Assembly (NCBI RefSeq): GCF_905220995.1
Contig: NZ_CAJNBJ010000016.1
Location: 248,001-312,000, forward strand
DNA length: 64,000 bases
Reading direction: 5' to 3'
Source of the DNA: Nitrospira defluvii
GTDB lineage: Bacteria > Nitrospirota > Nitrospiria > Nitrospirales > Nitrospiraceae
Made by a program: the position numbers and the translations under genes. Below are positions 20,491 through 29,780 of this stretch, piece after piece. The notes beneath the pieces were generated by a model. That model did not search any database, was not told where the DNA came from, and was given only the letters and a program-made list of their open reading frames with translations. Each line of letters opens with the position of its first letter. The first letter of the stretch is position 1.

Positions 20491-21387
20491 TTACACAGGC
20501 CAATGCTCCTCGACGACCAGCCGCACGTGATCCATCAGGGCTTTGGCCGCGCCGCTTCGATACCCGCCCTTTCTCCACAACAATCCGACCGCGCGCCGGG
20601 GTGTGGGATTCATCAACGAGATGCTCCGGAGTGCCGCATTCCCCTTCAAACCCAGCGACAGTCGCGGCAGCAGGGTCGCCAACCGGCTCGTCCGCACCGT
20701 CGCCAGAATGCCATCGATCGAGTTCATTTCGACGGTCACCCTGGGACGGATCCCGACTTGTTCAAAACTGGCATCCAACAGCCGACGGGTGCAGTAGAGA
20801 TTCGGCAGGAGCACCAGCGGCTCATCCGCCAAGACGGCCAGCGGCAACCGGCGGCGTGAGGCCAGACGGTGTCGGGACGAGGCAATCAGCACAAAGTCTT
20901 CCTCAAAGAGCGGCTGACTCTCAATGCGATCGGACCCGGCCGGAACAAACCCGATGCCTAGGTCTACGGTCCCGTGCTTGATCCGATCTTCGATATCCGG
21001 ACCGGACAATTCATCGAATTTGAGCAACACCCGCGGATGGAGCGTCGAGAATCGACTCACGATTTCGGGGACCAAATAGGCGTTGACGGTCTGGACGACA
21101 CCCACCGTCAGCGTCCCTCGCTGCAGGCCTTCCTCCTCGGCGATCGCCACCTGGGCCAGCTCCATCTCCCGCAGGGCCCGCCGGGCATGTTCGCGGAAGA
21201 TCGCGCCTGCCCGCGTCAACTGAACCGAGCGACCCACGCGATCGAACAGCGGCACCCCGACTTCCTGTTCCAGTTGTTTGATCTGAGCGGACAGGGCCGG
21301 CTGGGACACCGGCAACCCCTCGGCCGCCTTGGTGAAATGCAGGGCATCGGCTACGGCCAGGAAGTACCGGAGGTGGCGAAATTCCAT
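20491..21387 (-). CDS. LysR-family transcriptional regulator
   Basis: 298 residues. The start at 21387 is preferred because AGAGGTGGT lies directly upstream and the protein then begins MEFRHLRYFLAVADALHFT, the classic LysR opening; an in-frame ATG five codons earlier lacks a ribosome site. The winged helix-turn-helix spans about 1-60 (AAEGLPVSQPALSAQIKQLE) and the effector-binding domain about 90-298. LysR proteins respond to a small ligand, often act on a neighbouring operon and repress themselves. A 7-base inverted repeat lies just upstream of the start. The RND operon downstream is the likely target. Confidence 0.92.
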   Translation of the reverse strand: MEFRHLRYFLAVADALHFTKAAEGLPVSQPALSAQIKQLEQEVGVPLFDRVGRSVQLTRAGAIFREHARRALREMELAQVAIAEEEGLQRGTLTVGVVQTVNAYLVPEIVSRFSTLHPRVLLKFDELSGPDIEDRIKHGTVDLGIGFVPAGSDRIESQPLFEEDFVLIASSRHRLASRRRLPLAVLADEPLVLLPNLYCTRRLLDASFEQVGIRPRVTVEMNSIDGILATVRTSRLATLLPRLSLGLKGNAALRSISLMNPTPRRAVGLLWRKGGYRSGAAKALMDHVRLVVEEHWPV

Positions 21388-21403
21388 ACCACCTCTTATC
21401 ATA

Positions 21404-21424
21404 ATTAGAAGTGATGATTCTAAT
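21404..21424. promoter_or_regulatory. ATTAGAA-N7-TTCTAAT operator candidate
   Basis: A perfect 7-base inverted repeat with a 7-base spacer, 17 bases upstream of the LysR start codon and between that gene and the divergent MOSC gene. The AT-rich interrupted dyad fits a LysR binding site and negative autoregulation; it could also affect the MOSC gene. Confidence 0.5.
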
Positions 21425-21517
21425 CAGAACAAACACTTTGACGCATGGTCCGGCTGGGCACTAGGTTGCCGCAGGCGGGTCGATCGACCACCCCGGCCGT
21501 TTCACAGGAATCCACTC

Positions 21518-22240
21518 ATGCAACACACAACCGGCCTCATCTGGTCTATTCAGGTGGGATTGCCAGAGCAACGCGGCCACGAAGGCCCCGACGATCCGGC
21601 GCAGAAGGCCTGGACCACCGGGATCTTCAAGCACACCGTGTCCGGACCGGTCCGGCTATATCGCCATCATCTTGAGGGAGACGGTCAGGCGGATCTCATC
21701 CACCACGGAGGCCTGGACAAGGCCGTCTGTGCCTATCCATCAGAACATTGGTTCCATTGGCACGGAACTCTGCCGCCGCATCAACTCACCGGCGGAGCCT
21801 TCGGAGAAAACTTCACGCTCCAAGGACTCACGGAAGAAGACGTCTGCATCGGGGATGTCTTTTCAGTGGGCTCGGCCGTCCTTCAGATTTCACAACCGCG
21901 GCAACCCTGTTGGAAACTGGCTCGTCGCTGGCAGCGCAAAGACCTGGCCCTCCTGGTCGAACAAACAGGTTTGACGGGCTGGTATTTCCGGGTCCTGCAG
22001 GAGGGCATGGTGGAAATGAATGCCGCCCTGCGCCTGATGGAACGCCCGTTTCCGGAATGGACGATCGCCACGGCCAACCACATCATGCACCACGAACGGG
22101 ACAACAGGACCGCGGCTGAACACCTGAGCGGCTGTCCCCTTCTCTCCGCAAGCTGGCAACAGACATTACGACAACGGGTGAAGAGCCAGAACGAGCCGGA
22201 TCCGCAGCGACGACGACTTGGAGACCAACATGCTGAATAA
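21518..22240 (+). CDS. MOSC-domain protein, YiiM-like
   Basis: 240 residues from the ATG at 21518 with AGGA upstream. It contains the MOSC beta-barrel with features of the YiiM group: DLIHHGGLDKAVCAYP (about 63-78), GAFGENFTLQGLTEEDVCIGD and the conserved cysteine in QPRQPCWKLARR. MOSC proteins bind the molybdenum cofactor; YiiM relatives reduce N-hydroxylated bases such as 6-hydroxylaminopurine and so detoxify them. A C-terminal 3-alpha-type region follows. The gene is divergent from the LysR regulator. Function by family, substrate inferred. Confidence 0.85.
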   Translation: MQHTTGLIWSIQVGLPEQRGHEGPDDPAQKAWTTGIFKHTVSGPVRLYRHHLEGDGQADLIHHGGLDKAVCAYPSEHWFHWHGTLPPHQLTGGAFGENFTLQGLTEEDVCIGDVFSVGSAVLQISQPRQPCWKLARRWQRKDLALLVEQTGLTGWYFRVLQEGMVEMNAALRLMERPFPEWTIATANHIMHHERDNRTAAEHLSGCPLLSASWQQTLRQRVKSQNEPDPQRRRLGDQHAE

Positions 22241-22265
22241 TTTTCTCGTCAATAGGAGGTGTTGT

Positions 22266-22604
22266 ATGACGCGTGCGCTGTTCCTCTCCTGCAGCTTGGC
22301 TGTGGGCATGACACTCGCGGTGAGTTCCTGGTGCGCCGCCGAAAGTGCCACCACCATCAACATCCTGTCTCCGCGCAACGGCGAAACGGTGGCCGGGACG
22401 TTTGACATCAAATATGAAATCTTGAACGCCCCGGCGGGCAACCACGCACACGTCTACCTGGATGGGGCCTATCAGAAGGGATTCAAGGGTACCTTTACTC
22501 ACGTGCCCAAGGGAGAGCATACGATCACGGTTAAGATCGCCGATCACGACCACAAGGATACCGGGTCTGCGACGGACAGCATTACCGTCAACGTCGGGGA
22601 ATAA
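22266..22604 (+). CDS. Small exported Ig-like protein
   Basis: 112 residues from the ATG at 22266, preceded by a strong AGGAGGTG. A signal peptide (about 1-25, ending near SSWCAAES) leads to a single beta-sandwich-like domain with the pattern INILSPRNGETVAGTFDIKY and HAHVYLDGAY, ending in DSITVNVGE. This resembles small periplasmic Ig- or cadherin-like modules with unknown ligands. Several His residues (NHAHVY, DHDHKD) could bind metal, which is only a suggestion. It begins 25 bases after the MOSC stop and may be co-transcribed with it. Confidence 0.7.
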   Translation: MTRALFLSCSLAVGMTLAVSSWCAAESATTINILSPRNGETVAGTFDIKYEILNAPAGNHAHVYLDGAYQKGFKGTFTHVPKGEHTITVKIADHDHKDTGSATDSITVNVGE

Positions 22605-22682
22605 CACGGACCACGAGCCGCTTCGAGGAGCGTGACCGGGGAGGCGGCGAAGACGCGACCGCCTCCCAGCTACGGCGATGTC

Positions 22683-23366
22683 CTACTGTCCACCCTGTGT
22701 CGAGGCATGGGTGGACGTGCCCTGCAGGTCCATTTCAAATACCACGGTGCCGTCGGGATTCTTCGGATCCAAACGACTCGGCATCCGGTCTGCCGCCAAC
22801 TTCACCAGCGGCACGGCGACTATATGCGGCGCTTTCTCCGACGGATTGGAATGCAGGGCGATACGGACGGTCTTCGGCCGTTGGCTCGGCGCCACCTGGG
22901 TCAGCGTTTCCTTCTCCATAAATCCCACCAACATGCCGCTGCCGTCGGCCAGTTTATGGATTTCGTAGGCATTGCCGACGGGAGCCGTGCGGTCGACCGC
23001 CAGATCCGGACTCTGCGTCACCAGAGCCATGCCGAGAAGCCGTGGCAGAATAAAGCCGAACGAGCCGGTGGGGGCCTGCGAGAACAGCATTTTTGGTGTG
23101 GAGGCGCCGAGTTCGGCCACCCCGTTCTTGCTCCGCAACTGTCGACGCAGCTCCGCTTCATTCCCTGCCCCATCAATGATGACGACCGCCGGGGCGGCCT
23201 TTTGGACCGGCAACACCTCGGTCTTCCCACCGCCAGGGCTTGTCCCGCCTCGTGCGGCATTGAGCGGGGCCGGGAGAAGCCCCGTAAGACACAGTCCCAC
23301 CACACCGGCGACTGCGAGGGAGTGAAGCAAAGAGCGGGGAATGAATCGCACCATCACGTCACACAT
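22683..23366 (-). CDS. Exported protein of unknown function
   Basis: 227 residues from the ATG at 23366 with AGGAGG ten bases upstream; a second ATG four codons later is possible. A hydrophobic segment near residues 12-32 is a signal peptide or anchor (SLAVAGVVGLCLTGLLPAPL). The rest is soluble, with no domain I recognise; the end is Ser/Thr/Gly-rich. It is convergent with the small Ig-like gene and is preceded by a receiver-only regulator on the same strand. Confidence 0.65.
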   Translation of the reverse strand: MCDVMVRFIPRSLLHSLAVAGVVGLCLTGLLPAPLNAARGGTSPGGGKTEVLPVQKAAPAVVIIDGAGNEAELRRQLRSKNGVAELGASTPKMLFSQAPTGSFGFILPRLLGMALVTQSPDLAVDRTAPVGNAYEIHKLADGSGMLVGFMEKETLTQVAPSQRPKTVRIALHSNPSEKAPHIVAVPLVKLAADRMPSRLDPKNPDGTVVFEMDLQGTSTHASTQGGQ

Positions 23367-23460
23367 AACTGCTGATCCTCCTGAGCCAACAATAGCGGTT
23401 GTTCGGAAGGATTCTAGAAAGCCGCCCATCGAAAATCAAACAGGAAGGAGGGGGCCGGGA

Positions 23461-23901
23461 TCATGGATAAAAACTAAATCGACGCCCGGCAATGGCTTGC
23501 GCGACCGACGAGAGGATCTGCTCCCGCTCCGCCGGCTTCTCCAGCCACAGCACCACGCCCTGTTCTCGTAGCAACTGGGCCAGGCGTTCATCATGGTAGC
23601 CGGTCAACACAATGACCGGGAGAGAAGGATACTGGGCACGAAAATATCCAATGGCCTCCACCCCATTGATCCGCGGCATGCGGATATCGCAAATAATAGC
23701 ATCGAGCATTAGCGGGTTGTCGCCGCTGCCTAAGACCTCGACCGCCCGCCCGCCGTCCTCTGCTTCCTCTACATCATATCCCGCCTGTGTCAACGTCTTG
23801 CGGAGCAGTGTGCGGATGGAGTCTTCGTCGTCTACCACCAAGACTCGCCCAAGGCACACCTTCTCGCTCATCTCCTGCCCGAACGGCCGCGCCATTCCCA
23901 T
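23461..23901 (-). CDS. Single-domain response regulator (receiver only)
   Basis: 146 residues from the ATG at 23901, which has a purine-rich GGGAGGG box; upstream in-frame starts are weaker. Essentially only a CheY-like receiver is present: VLVVDDED (acidic pair), the phospho-acceptor Asp in IICDIRMPRINGVEA, the Thr of VIVLTGYHD and the Lys of WLEKPAERE. There is no output domain, so it must act by phosphotransfer or protein contact. No kinase is adjacent, and the partner is unknown. Confidence 0.85.
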   Translation of the reverse strand: MGMARPFGQEMSEKVCLGRVLVVDDEDSIRTLLRKTLTQAGYDVEEAEDGGRAVEVLGSGDNPLMLDAIICDIRMPRINGVEAIGYFRAQYPSLPVIVLTGYHDERLAQLLREQGVVLWLEKPAEREQILSSVAQAIAGRRFSFYP

Positions 23902-24123
23902 GATGCCCTCCCTTCCTCCCGGCTCGTGTATACGTGCGATAACAGAATGCAAGGACGACGCCTCAGGGATTGAGCAAAACAGGCTCACCAATTCAACAGG
24001 TTACTAAGCAATTCGGCTTCTGCGGGCGGCGGTGAGGGGAAAACGGTGGTGGAATCAATCCAGCCATGGTGCAACTGCACCATGACCAGATGACATCACA
24101 TGCTGAAACGGAGGCAGCCGGCC

Positions 24124-25287
24124 TCAGGCAAGGCCGTCTGGTGGCTGATCTGCAGATGTGGAGCAAGATCCGGCCACCTGCCCGCTGCGCTCGGCTTCCC
24201 GGGCAAGCAAGACACGTTTCCGTTCGACGCCCCAGCGATACCCCGCCGGGTCACCGTCCTGACGGATGACTCGATGACAGGGGATCGCAACGGCCAGAGG
24301 ATTCGCCCCGCAGGCCTTCCCGACCGCTCGCACCGACGCCGGCCTGCCGATGCGACGGGCGATCTCACGATAGGTCGCCGTCGATCCGACAGGGATTCGC
24401 TGCAGCGCATTCCAAACCAGTTGCTGAAAGACCGTGCCCCGGATGTCTAGCGGGAGGCTCAGCCCACGCTGCGGCTCTTCGATAAACCCCACGACAATCG
24501 ACACCACCCGTTCGAACGCGGCATCCCCGCCGATCAGGTGCGCACGGGGAAAACGAGCCTGAAGATCCCGCACCAGGTGCTCCGGATCATCACCCAGAAG
24601 AATGGCACAGACCCCCCGCAGACTTTGGGCGACCACGATGGCGCCCAGCGAACAGTGGCCCACGGCAAACCACAGATCGGTCTGCGTGCCGCCGGCACGG
24701 TATCGGGAAGGAGTCATGCCCAGCAGTGCATGAGACACGGCATAGAACCGGCCGCTGGACTCAAAGCCGGCGTCAAACATGGCTGCAGTCACCGGGCGCC
24801 CCCGCTCCAATTCCAACCGCAGGCGTTTCGCCCGCTGTGCCGCGGCATAGGCCCTCGGCGTCAGCCCGACCACCGACGTGAACAGCCGATGAAAATGGGA
24901 AGCACTCAACCGCGCTCGCCTGGCCAGCTCAGCGAGAGACGGCATGTGGTCGGACTGCTCAATCAGTCGGCAGATCTCCACCATGCTCTCCAGATGCGGC
25001 TCGACTGCAGAAGGCAGCTCGGGTCGGCAGCGTCGGCAGGGCCGGAATCCCGCCTGTTCCGCTTCCTCGCCGCTCGCATAAAACTGGACATGCTCAGGCC
25101 GCGGCCGACGTGAGGGACAGGATGGCCGACAATACACGCCGGTTGTCCGTACCGAGTAATAGACGCGTCCATCCATGGCGCAGTCACGGGCCAACAGCGC
25201 CGCCCAGCACCGCTCCCACGACAAGGCGGGCGGGCCGGGCCGTTCTGCCGGAGGAGACATGTTCGTTGTCGGTCGTCCCTGTCCCAT
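24124..25287 (-). CDS. ada: Ada: bifunctional methyltransferase and activator of alkylation response
   Basis: 387 residues with the complete Ada order. The N-terminal zinc domain has cysteines C53, C57, C84 and C87 (TGVYCRPSCPSR and FRPCRRCRP), where C53 takes methyl groups from phosphotriesters. An AraC-type helix-turn-helix domain covers about 105-200. The C-terminal O6-methylguanine methyltransferase domain has the acceptor in IPCHRV at C337. In the known system, methylation of the N-terminal cysteine turns the protein into an activator of alkylation-repair genes. ATG with AGGA six bases upstream. It stands alone here, without alkB or alkA. Confidence 0.95.
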   Translation of the reverse strand: MGQGRPTTNMSPPAERPGPPALSWERCWAALLARDCAMDGRVYYSVRTTGVYCRPSCPSRRPRPEHVQFYASGEEAEQAGFRPCRRCRPELPSAVEPHLESMVEICRLIEQSDHMPSLAELARRARLSASHFHRLFTSVVGLTPRAYAAAQRAKRLRLELERGRPVTAAMFDAGFESSGRFYAVSHALLGMTPSRYRAGGTQTDLWFAVGHCSLGAIVVAQSLRGVCAILLGDDPEHLVRDLQARFPRAHLIGGDAAFERVVSIVVGFIEEPQRGLSLPLDIRGTVFQQLVWNALQRIPVGSTATYREIARRIGRPASVRAVGKACGANPLAVAIPCHRVIRQDGDPAGYRWGVERKRVLLAREAERSGQVAGSCSTSADQPPDGLA

Positions 25288-25373
25288 GGCGTTCCTGCCG
25301 ATATACTAACGACTCCCGCCGGACACCACACTCCGATCCTTGCTCCCACATTCACCCTCGGCCGGCCTGGGGA

Positions 25374-25739
25374 TTACTTCGTCTCGACTGCAATCCCTTG
25401 CACCTGAGTACAGGCTCGTGAGAACAGGATAAAATATTGGAAGTAGCCGTCGACCGTCACCTCGACGATCGCGTCGGCCAATGGTTTGATGCGCAACGCA
25501 TCTTCAACGGCATTGCGCAGTTCATTCCCGCCGGTGACGGGAATGAATCCCAGCAGATAATAGACACAGTCCTGCCCACGCACTTTCCCAAGTTCGGTAT
25601 ATCCGCCAGGAGCCAACGGCTTCGTCGAAGGAGCAATGCCGCCGGGGTGATGCATACAGCCGGCCGTGAGCCCCGCCGCCAACAATACCGCCGCCGTCCA
25701 ACCGCGCAAGCTCCAGTGCTTGGGAAACTGTTTCAGCAT
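25374..25739 (-). CDS. Small lipoprotein, TRL-like
   Basis: 121 residues. A lipobox LTAGC at about 24-28 follows a basic, hydrophobic leader, so the mature protein is predicted to be lipidated. The mature part contains GQDCVYYLLGFIPVTGGNELRNAVEDAL, given as span about 55-83, a pattern seen in TRL-like or DUF6567-type lipoproteins of unknown function. GGAAGGA lies seven bases before the ATG. It is monocistronic, between ada and a gene-poor stretch. Confidence 0.75.
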   Translation of the reverse strand: MLKQFPKHWSLRGWTAAVLLAAGLTAGCMHHPGGIAPSTKPLAPGGYTELGKVRGQDCVYYLLGFIPVTGGNELRNAVEDALRIKPLADAIVEVTVDGYFQYFILFSRACTQVQGIAVETK

Positions 25740-26188
25740 GACGTGTCCTTCCTTTCGTGTGCACGGCCGTCACCGGCCATGCGGTGTCACATCCACGTTG
25801 GGAGTACCATGGGGATGATGGTCAAGGAGTCGGTACGAGCGTGACCGAGCAGAGCAACGACCGCTAGGATGTAATCCTATCTTGCACGTCTCCAGCCCCG
25901 TCCTCAACCCTAAAAGCGCCGTCGCCGCCCGTTGACCGGATGTGGTACAGAGTTGAAATGTTGAACACCGTCAGGTACGAGACAGCACCGAGGGATCGAC
26001 GGACGCGAGCCGGCGAGGGCCGCCACGCCTCCCAGACTCCGGCAATTTCATTGCCTCTCAGGAATTACCTGATACTATTTGTACGCAGAACGTGAGAACG
26101 TGCCTGACGCCGCCTCACCCAATCCCCATGTGGAGCGTAACAAGTCTATGACATCGAGGGCCATCTTGCGCACTGCCGTAGGAGTACC
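25740..26188. other. Gene-poor stretch
   Basis: About 450 bases between divergent genes with no reading frame of credible composition and no RNA gene or strong repeat that I can recognise. Promoters for the lipoprotein and the SGNH-hydrolase gene should lie here. Confidence 0.5.
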
Positions 26189-27274
26189 ATGAGCAAGAGA
26201 CTCGCGATGGTGACCGCGGCAGGCGTCTTCATGCTTCTGCTCCTGGGCTTACTCCTGGCGCTGGGGGAAGTGGTGATTCGCTCCGTGCATCTCCTGCGGG
26301 ACGGGATCCCCTTCTTTGAAAGCAACGCCGGCGGCAGAGTTGGCCCGATTACGCTGGACTCAGACTTGGGATGGAAGGCCACCGAGCACTATCAAGAAGC
26401 GTTGGTGGAGAAAACCTACGGCGGCGCGCTCTACCAGGTCCGGCGTTCCCAAGCCCAGTACGGATTTCGCCGTTATGGGGATGTGAACGCCCGTCGCCCC
26501 AAGATGCTGGTCATCGGTGATTCTTTCACCCATGCCACCGCCGTCTCTGACGATCGGACTTATCATGCACTCCTGTCCTCTCTGCTTGACGTCGAAGTCT
26601 TCGCCTATGGAGCCGGTGGGTACGGCACGCTGCAGGAGTTTCTCATCCTTGATCGGTACTTCGACACCATTCGACCCGATGTGATCCTCTGGCAATACTG
26701 CGTCAATGACTTCATCAATAACGATAATGAACTCGAACGCCTCAGCCGCCTCAACAACAACGGCTGGGTCCGGCCCTACTGGCGCGACGGGACGATTCAG
26801 CTGTTGTCGCCGAAGGAATCCTCCATTCAGGTCCGGGATTGGATCAACCATCACAGCCGTTTTTTGTACTTCATCGTCACCAGGCTCGACCGACTCCGCG
26901 CCATTAGCACGCGAGACACGGTCGAGGTGGATATTGAAGCCGAGGGCCTGCGTCACCCCGGGTTTGCCCGCTCGGTGCGCATCACAGATGAGTTGATGGG
27001 GCGGGTGCGGGCACGCGTCGGCACGCGCCCGATCATGGCGTTTAACTGTGCGCAGGCCGAACCGTACAATCAAGCGTTCCGCGACATCTCCACGCACCAC
27101 GGTATTACGTATTGGGAAGACGTGGCCCCCGTGGTTCAGGCGGCGGCAGACCGAGGCGAAGATGTGTATGCGGCAGACGGCGGCCACTGGAATGAGCGCG
27201 GGCATGAACTGGCGGCCCGGGCGCTCGCGGATCACATACGAACGGAACTTACCCGCACGTCTCCTCGACCATAA
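26189..27274 (+). CDS. Membrane-anchored SGNH/GDSL hydrolase-like protein
   Basis: 361 residues with one N-terminal TM helix (about 7-30). The GDSF motif in MLVIGDSFTHATAV carries the candidate nucleophile Ser near residue 112. An oxyanion-type Gly in GAGGYGT, an Asn-containing block (YCVNDFINND) and the C-terminal DGGHWNERGHELAA, with Asp and His of the catalytic triad, follow. SGNH hydrolases are esterases, and relatives with an anchor often deacetylate or acylate cell-surface polysaccharides. Substrate unknown. ATG with GGAG nine bases upstream; no operon partner. Confidence 0.8.
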   Translation: MSKRLAMVTAAGVFMLLLLGLLLALGEVVIRSVHLLRDGIPFFESNAGGRVGPITLDSDLGWKATEHYQEALVEKTYGGALYQVRRSQAQYGFRRYGDVNARRPKMLVIGDSFTHATAVSDDRTYHALLSSLLDVEVFAYGAGGYGTLQEFLILDRYFDTIRPDVILWQYCVNDFINNDNELERLSRLNNNGWVRPYWRDGTIQLLSPKESSIQVRDWINHHSRFLYFIVTRLDRLRAISTRDTVEVDIEAEGLRHPGFARSVRITDELMGRVRARVGTRPIMAFNCAQAEPYNQAFRDISTHHGITYWEDVAPVVQAAADRGEDVYAADGGHWNERGHELAARALADHIRTELTRTSPRP

Positions 27275-27351
27275 ACGCCCTGCTCTTCTCGCACGCCCGG
27301 GCGCTCCCCTGGTGCGACGCCTCACCCCGTGCCGCTTCCGCCGATACTGAT

Positions 27352-28397
27352 TCATGCCCCATGCGAATGATGAGATGCCGACGCCACCGGGCCGGCGAAC
27401 AGACGACGGATCAGCCATTGGTAGCACATCACGAGTGTCAGTCCCGGAAGCGCCCACCACAGGGCAACTTGAAGTGCGCCTCGTTCCGCGGCAGCGCCGG
27501 CAATGGTCACACTGTTGGCAGGATCGATCGCCATCAGCAGATTCGGGTAGGTCCCCCAGGCGAGTGTGATAAGGAACGAGGCGATCAGAAGGCAGGAGGA
27601 GACGAACGCGGCCACCTGTCGGTGTCGCACATGAAACAAGAGAACTAGCACCAGCGCGGCCACACTCGTTGCAGGCCAGACGCACCCGGCAGGATTGGTC
27701 ACATAATTCTCACGCACCGCTGGTTGGACGAATGGCCAAGCCACATACAACGCCGACAGCGATACGGCTGCAAGCGCTGAGACGGTCCCAACCACACTCC
27801 GGCTCTTCTCCCGGAGCGGGCCGATCGTCTTCATCGCAAGATACGTGGCCCCGTGTAATCCGAGCAGCAGGACCATCGTCAGGCCGCTCAGCAAGGTGAA
27901 CCAGTCGAGCATGCCGGGATGTACGCCGGGGCGAGAGTCTGTCCAAAGGGGAAGAAAGAAATAGCCCTCCGCGTTCAACGGCACACCGCGACTCACATTC
28001 CCTACAAGCAGCCCCAACAACAAGGCCAACAGCAGACCGGAAACGGAAAAGATCGCGTCCCAGCCGGCGCGCCAGAGCTGATGCTCCACATGCCCTCGCA
28101 ATTCGAACGCCAGGCCACGCCCGATCAAGAGCCATAACAGAATCATCAGGGCCAAATAGAACCCGCTGAAGCCGGCCGCGTAGGCCTTTGGAAAAGCCAA
28201 GAACAACAGCGCGCTTCCCCCGATCAGCCACACCTCATTCCCTGTCCACACAGGCCCAATCGTGGCTCGCACCATGCCTCGTTCCGACTCGGTTGGGCCA
28301 CGAAGGGCACGAGCATCGCGACGCCAACATCATACCCATCCAATACGACATACACCGTGAGTACAGAGATGAGGATGGCATACCACAGAGTTTCCAC
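27352..28397 (-). pseudogene. cydB: cydB, cytochrome bd oxidase subunit II, with one-base frameshift
   Basis: Codons 1-35 read from a GTG at 28397 (VETLWYAILISVLTVYVVLD, then GYDVGVAMLVPFVAQ) as normal CydB. The frame is then lost: from the GAG at 28290 the sequence continues as ESERGMVRATIGPVWTGNEVW in another frame to a stop at 27352. Exactly one base is missing around 28291-28293, where the family has a residue such as Thr after the Gln. The remaining 307 codons after the in-frame ATG at 28275 are intact and show the expected TM helices. Either a sequencing or assembly error, or a true inactivation. The gene starts two bases after the cydA stop. Confidence 0.85.
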
Positions 28398-28399
28398 GA

Positions 28400-29749
28400 C
28401 TAGCTTCCTGCTTGTACTGAGGCGTGCATTGGTCCCGTCGGACCACGCCGGATCAACTCAATGAATAACATGACGAACAGCAAGCCCAAACCGAGATAGA
28501 GTCCAAGGAAGCTGAGCAACGTGAAGAGGGCATTGCCCGATTGCACAAGAGGCGAGAGTCCCTCCGCCGTGCGAAACAGACCGTACACCAGCCAAGGCTG
28601 GCGCCCCAATTCGGCCGTCATCCAACCGGCGGTCGTGGCGACATAGGAAACGGGCGCAGTGCGCAATAGGAGCCAAAGCAGCCACCGAGACGTCCACAAC
28701 CTTCCACGGCCCAACCAGAAGAGAGCCGCCCCCATCACCACGACCAACCAGGTCCCAAGTCCGACCATGATGTGGTATGCGTAGTAAAGCAGCGCAATCT
28801 GCCCCGGCCACTCGTGTCGCGGAAACGCATCCAACCCCTGAACCTTGGCATACAAATCGGCATACAACAGCACACTCAGGGCCGAGGGAAGCACCAACGG
28901 ATTATCGATCGTCATCGTCTCTACATTGGGTTGCCCGAGCAACACGATGTCCGCCCCACGCTCACTGCGGAACAGTCCCTCAAACGCGGCTCCCTTGATC
29001 GGTTGAAATTCAAAGACCTGTCGCGCGCTCTCATGACCGGTCGGCGTGATCACGAGCACCGACGCCAACGCCCCCGCGATGACGGCGGTTCGAAGATAGG
29101 TCCTGGCGTGAGCGAGATACTGCCCCGCAAGCTGGTAGAACGCACCGACGGCCGCCATGACCGACGCGGCGGTCAACACCGACGCGGTCATGTTATGTGA
29201 GAACTGCCAGACGAGCCAAGGATTCGTGAGCAGATCCCACAGCTGTTCGACAGTCACACGACCATCGGCGGTGACCCGGTAGACCACCGGATGCTGCATC
29301 CAGGCACTCGTCGCCAGGATGAAATAGCCTGAGAGCCAGGCACCCACGAACAACATGAGGGTAGTCAACCAGAGCACGCGCCGACTGACTCGCGTGGCTC
29401 CGAACAAGAGAACGCCGAGGAATGAGGACTCCAGGAAAAACGCAAACACCCCTTCCATCGCCAGCATCTGCCCGATGACACCCCCGGCATAATCGGAGAA
29501 GGCAGCCCAGTTGGTCCCGAATTGAAATTCCAGTGGAATGCCCGTGACCACGCCGAAGGCAAAGGTCAACGCAAAGATGCCCGTCCAGAAGTGCGCCGCA
29601 TCGTGAAAATGATCGCCGCCACTCAGAAGGTCCCTACTGCGCAGATACAACAATAACAGCGCGAGGCCCATAGTGAGTTGCGGATAGAGATAGTGAAACG
29701 TGGCCGTGACGGCAAATTGCAGCCGGTCATAGAGCAATGCATTGTCCAT
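28400..29749 (-). CDS. cydA: Cytochrome bd ubiquinol oxidase subunit I
   Basis: 449 residues from the ATG at 29749; a GTG two codons upstream is less likely. The opening MDNALLYDRLQFAVTATFHY places H19, the heme ligand, as in characterised CydA. H in WQFSHNMTASVL and the GRQPW motif near residue 385 are also conserved. The quinol-binding Q-loop is of the short type. Subunit I carries hemes b558, b595 and d and reduces O2 to water with quinol electrons in the inner membrane, giving high-affinity respiration. It needs subunit II, which here carries a frameshift. No cydX-like small gene was recognised. Confidence 0.95.
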   Translation of the reverse strand: MDNALLYDRLQFAVTATFHYLYPQLTMGLALLLLYLRSRDLLSGGDHFHDAAHFWTGIFALTFAFGVVTGIPLEFQFGTNWAAFSDYAGGVIGQMLAMEGVFAFFLESSFLGVLLFGATRVSRRVLWLTTLMLFVGAWLSGYFILATSAWMQHPVVYRVTADGRVTVEQLWDLLTNPWLVWQFSHNMTASVLTAASVMAAVGAFYQLAGQYLAHARTYLRTAVIAGALASVLVITPTGHESARQVFEFQPIKGAAFEGLFRSERGADIVLLGQPNVETMTIDNPLVLPSALSVLLYADLYAKVQGLDAFPRHEWPGQIALLYYAYHIMVGLGTWLVVVMGAALFWLGRGRLWTSRWLLWLLLRTAPVSYVATTAGWMTAELGRQPWLVYGLFRTAEGLSPLVQSGNALFTLLSFLGLYLGLGLLFVMLFIELIRRGPTGPMHASVQAGS

Positions 29750-29780
29750 GAGCACCCAATGCCCAGTTTCTCTGTGCTGT

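Noticed and set aside
26360..27685. Leftward open frame of 441 codons
   Set aside because: Antisense to the SGNH hydrolase and running into cydB; composition is Arg/His-rich and no domain is present.
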